This document shows, one piece after another, positions 62,754 through 64,000 of a DNA stretch of 64,000 nucleotides (the first letter of the stretch is position 1; every line of letters begins with the position of its first letter). The stretch covers positions 1-64,000 of the forward strand of contig NZ_JACBFD010000033.1 in the NCBI RefSeq assembly GCF_013391405.1, in the 5' to 3' direction. Origin of the DNA: Staphylococcus sp. GSSP0090 (GTDB taxonomy: Bacteria > Bacillota > Bacilli > Staphylococcales > Staphylococcaceae). The notes under the pieces were generated by a model, which worked only from the letters and a program-made list of their open reading frames with translations, was not told the DNA's origin and searched no databases. Both the position numbers and the translations under genes were made by a program.

Positions 62754-64000
62754 TTAATATACATCGCGTTGATAGCGTTGATTTTTAATCATTTCAGTCA
62801 AATAGGCTTCAGCCTCAGTTTCATCTAAATTACCTTCTTTGATCAGTACTTTGACTAATGTGTCATGTACCCCACTTGCCATCTCATCTTTGTTACCGCA
62901 AAGGTAAATCGTGGCACCGGCTTGAATCCATTTATAGAATTCAGCACTATTTTCTTCAATGCGGTGTTGTACATAAATTTTATTTTCAGTTTCTCTTGAA
63001 AAGGCTAAGTCTAATTTGCTTAATACACCTTCCTCGAGCCATTGTTCCAAATCATTTTGATAAAGAAAATCATGCTGATAATTCTGATTGCCAAAAATCA
63101 ACCATTGCTCACCTTTGAGATTGAGGTGGGCTCTTTCTTGAAGGTAAGCACGATAAGGTGCAATACCTGTACCTGCACCAATCATAATGACAGGTGTTTC
63201 GGATTCATATGGAAATTTGAAATTTGGGTTCTTTTTCAGATATACAGGTAGTTTTTCACCAATAGGCGTACGATCAGCTAATTGAACGGAACATACACCA
63301 AAGCGTTCTCGACGATGTGCTTCGTATTTCACAACGCGTACAGTAATGTGTACACTGTTCGGATTTACTTTGTTACTGCTTGCGATTGAATACTCACGTG
63401 GTGGTAATTTTCTTAAAAGTTGTGGTAGCATGTTTGGTTCAAGTGCAACAGGCGTGAAATCACTAATTAAATCAATAACATCTTTACCGTAAATATAGTT
63501 TTGAACCCATTCTGATTTTTGAATATTTGCATTTAACATAGGGTTACCAAATAATTCGGCAGCATTTTTCATCAGTACAGGGGTTAATTTTGAAATTTCA
63601 AAATCATGTGTTAAAGCTTCTTTAAGAGAACGCATTGAATCACTGTCGTTCATTTGAATAGGTGTTTCTGCGTCCCAATGAAGTGCGTCAATTAATTGGT
63701 CAACAAGTTCAGGATCGTTGTGTGGGATAACCACTAAACTATCGCCTGGCTCATAGGCTTCACGATAACCTTCAAGTGATATTTCAAGATGTCTGACTTC
63801 ACGAGAAGCTTCTGGTTGCGTGAGAGTGGTATTTTTCAGAACTTCCGCTTGAAAAGGATTTGATTTTGAATAAGGTGCTTGTGGTTCTTCTATTGTGACA
63901 TCCTCATTTTCAACGCTAGGCGCATCTTCATTTGTATTTGATGAGGCTTGTGTTAATAACTCAAGCATGTTGCTGATCCATTGTTCAGCAGTCTCTTCGT
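62754..64000 (-). CDS. cysJ: CysJ-like sulfite reductase flavoprotein, C-terminal part (truncated by the window)
   Basis: The frame continues past 64000, reading E-E-T-A-E-Q-W-I-S before the ATG at 63968, so the start and probably the flavodoxin domain lie outside. Visible parts: an acidic linker, an FAD-binding domain with REYSIASSNKVN and HITVRVVKYEA, and an NADPH module with MIGAGTGIAPYRAYLQER and IYLCGNKDEMASGVHD. It transfers electrons from NADPH to sulfite reductase; close paralogues serve other reductases. Confidence 0.82.
   Translation of the reverse strand, partial: EETAEQWISNMLELLTQASSNTNEDAPSVENEDVTIEEPQAPYSKSNPFQAEVLKNTTLTQPEASREVRHLEISLEGYREAYEPGDSLVVIPHNDPELVDQLIDALHWDAETPIQMNDSDSMRSLKEALTHDFEISKLTPVLMKNAAELFGNPMLNANIQKSEWVQNYIYGKDVIDLISDFTPVALEPNMLPQLLRKLPPREYSIASSNKVNPNSVHITVRVVKYEAHRRERFGVCSVQLADRTPIGEKLPVYLKKNPNFKFPYESETPVIMIGAGTGIAPYRAYLQERAHLNLKGEQWLIFGNQNYQHDFLYQNDLEQWLEEGVLSKLDLAFSRETENKIYVQHRIEENSAEFYKWIQAGATIYLCGNKDEMASGVHDTLVKVLIKEGNLDETEAEAYLTEMIKNQRYQRDVY

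Overview
The window is low-GC Gram-positive DNA that reads as a Staphylococcus chromosome. The evidence is Fst/PepA1-type toxin peptides with the staphylococcal ISGC core, an IsaB-type secreted antigen, an SstD/HtsA-like set of siderophore lipoproteins, a NorB-type efflux pump and a fadXDEBA cluster in the staphylococcal order. The gene mix suggests a coagulase-negative species, possibly of the saprophyticus/xylosus group, but the species call is inference.

Layout. 1-5.2 kb: a putative small RNA, a CstA-type transporter with a CcpA (cre) site, GlpT, an XRE membrane regulator and a MerR/TipAS drug sensor. 5.2-10.3 kb: five near-identical type I toxin-antitoxin cassettes (A,B then C,D,E), split by an ABC transporter and a small LPETG surface protein. 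10.3-13.4 kb: a frameshifted tubby-like membrane gene, a heavily decayed gene, and a TetR/nitroreductase pair with matching palindromic operators. 13.7-17.5 kb: a Fur-box-linked SstD-like operon, a SnoaL-like protein, IsaB and an orphan toxin homologue. 17.5-25.7 kb: a surface-polymer cluster (GtaB, two CDP-glycerol polymerase-family proteins, an IcaC-like acyltransferase, three small membrane proteins). 25.7-32.4 kb: a RibD_C-like pseudogene, two HtsA/FhuD-like lipoproteins with Fur boxes, a MarR-flavoenzyme-quinone reductase operon and a dead sixth-type cassette. 32.4-36.1 kb: a second copy of the putative small RNA, a CPBP protease and feoA-feoB plus a 49-residue Cys-rich partner. 36.4-49.5 kb: housekeeping and transport genes (aldo/keto reductase, amino acid permease, HAD phosphatase, NorB-like pump, CocE hydrolase, three TetR or membrane regulatory units, BCCT transporter). 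49.8-57.8 kb: fadX-fadD-fadE-fadB-fadA with two cre-like sites. 58-64 kb: SDR, NmrA, a LytTR-DUF3021-DUF4188 operon with a LytTR-style direct repeat, a beta-propeller protein and the C-terminal part of a CysJ-like flavoprotein cut by the window end.

The most interesting system is the toxin array. Each cassette carries its own sense promoter, a 5' hairpin abutting the ribosome binding site, a 30-31 residue membrane toxin, a terminator, and a convergent antisense promoter. The toxin start region is repeated imperfectly at the 5' end of the antisense RNA, and this repeat pair differs from cassette to cassette while staying matched inside each one. That pattern would let five paralogous toxins each be silenced by their own roughly 65-nt RNA. 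RNA helices also covary between two cassette subtypes, so the RNA architecture is under selection or was until recently.

Iron is the other theme. Four Fur-type palindromes precede three siderophore-binding lipoprotein units and the ferrous iron operon.
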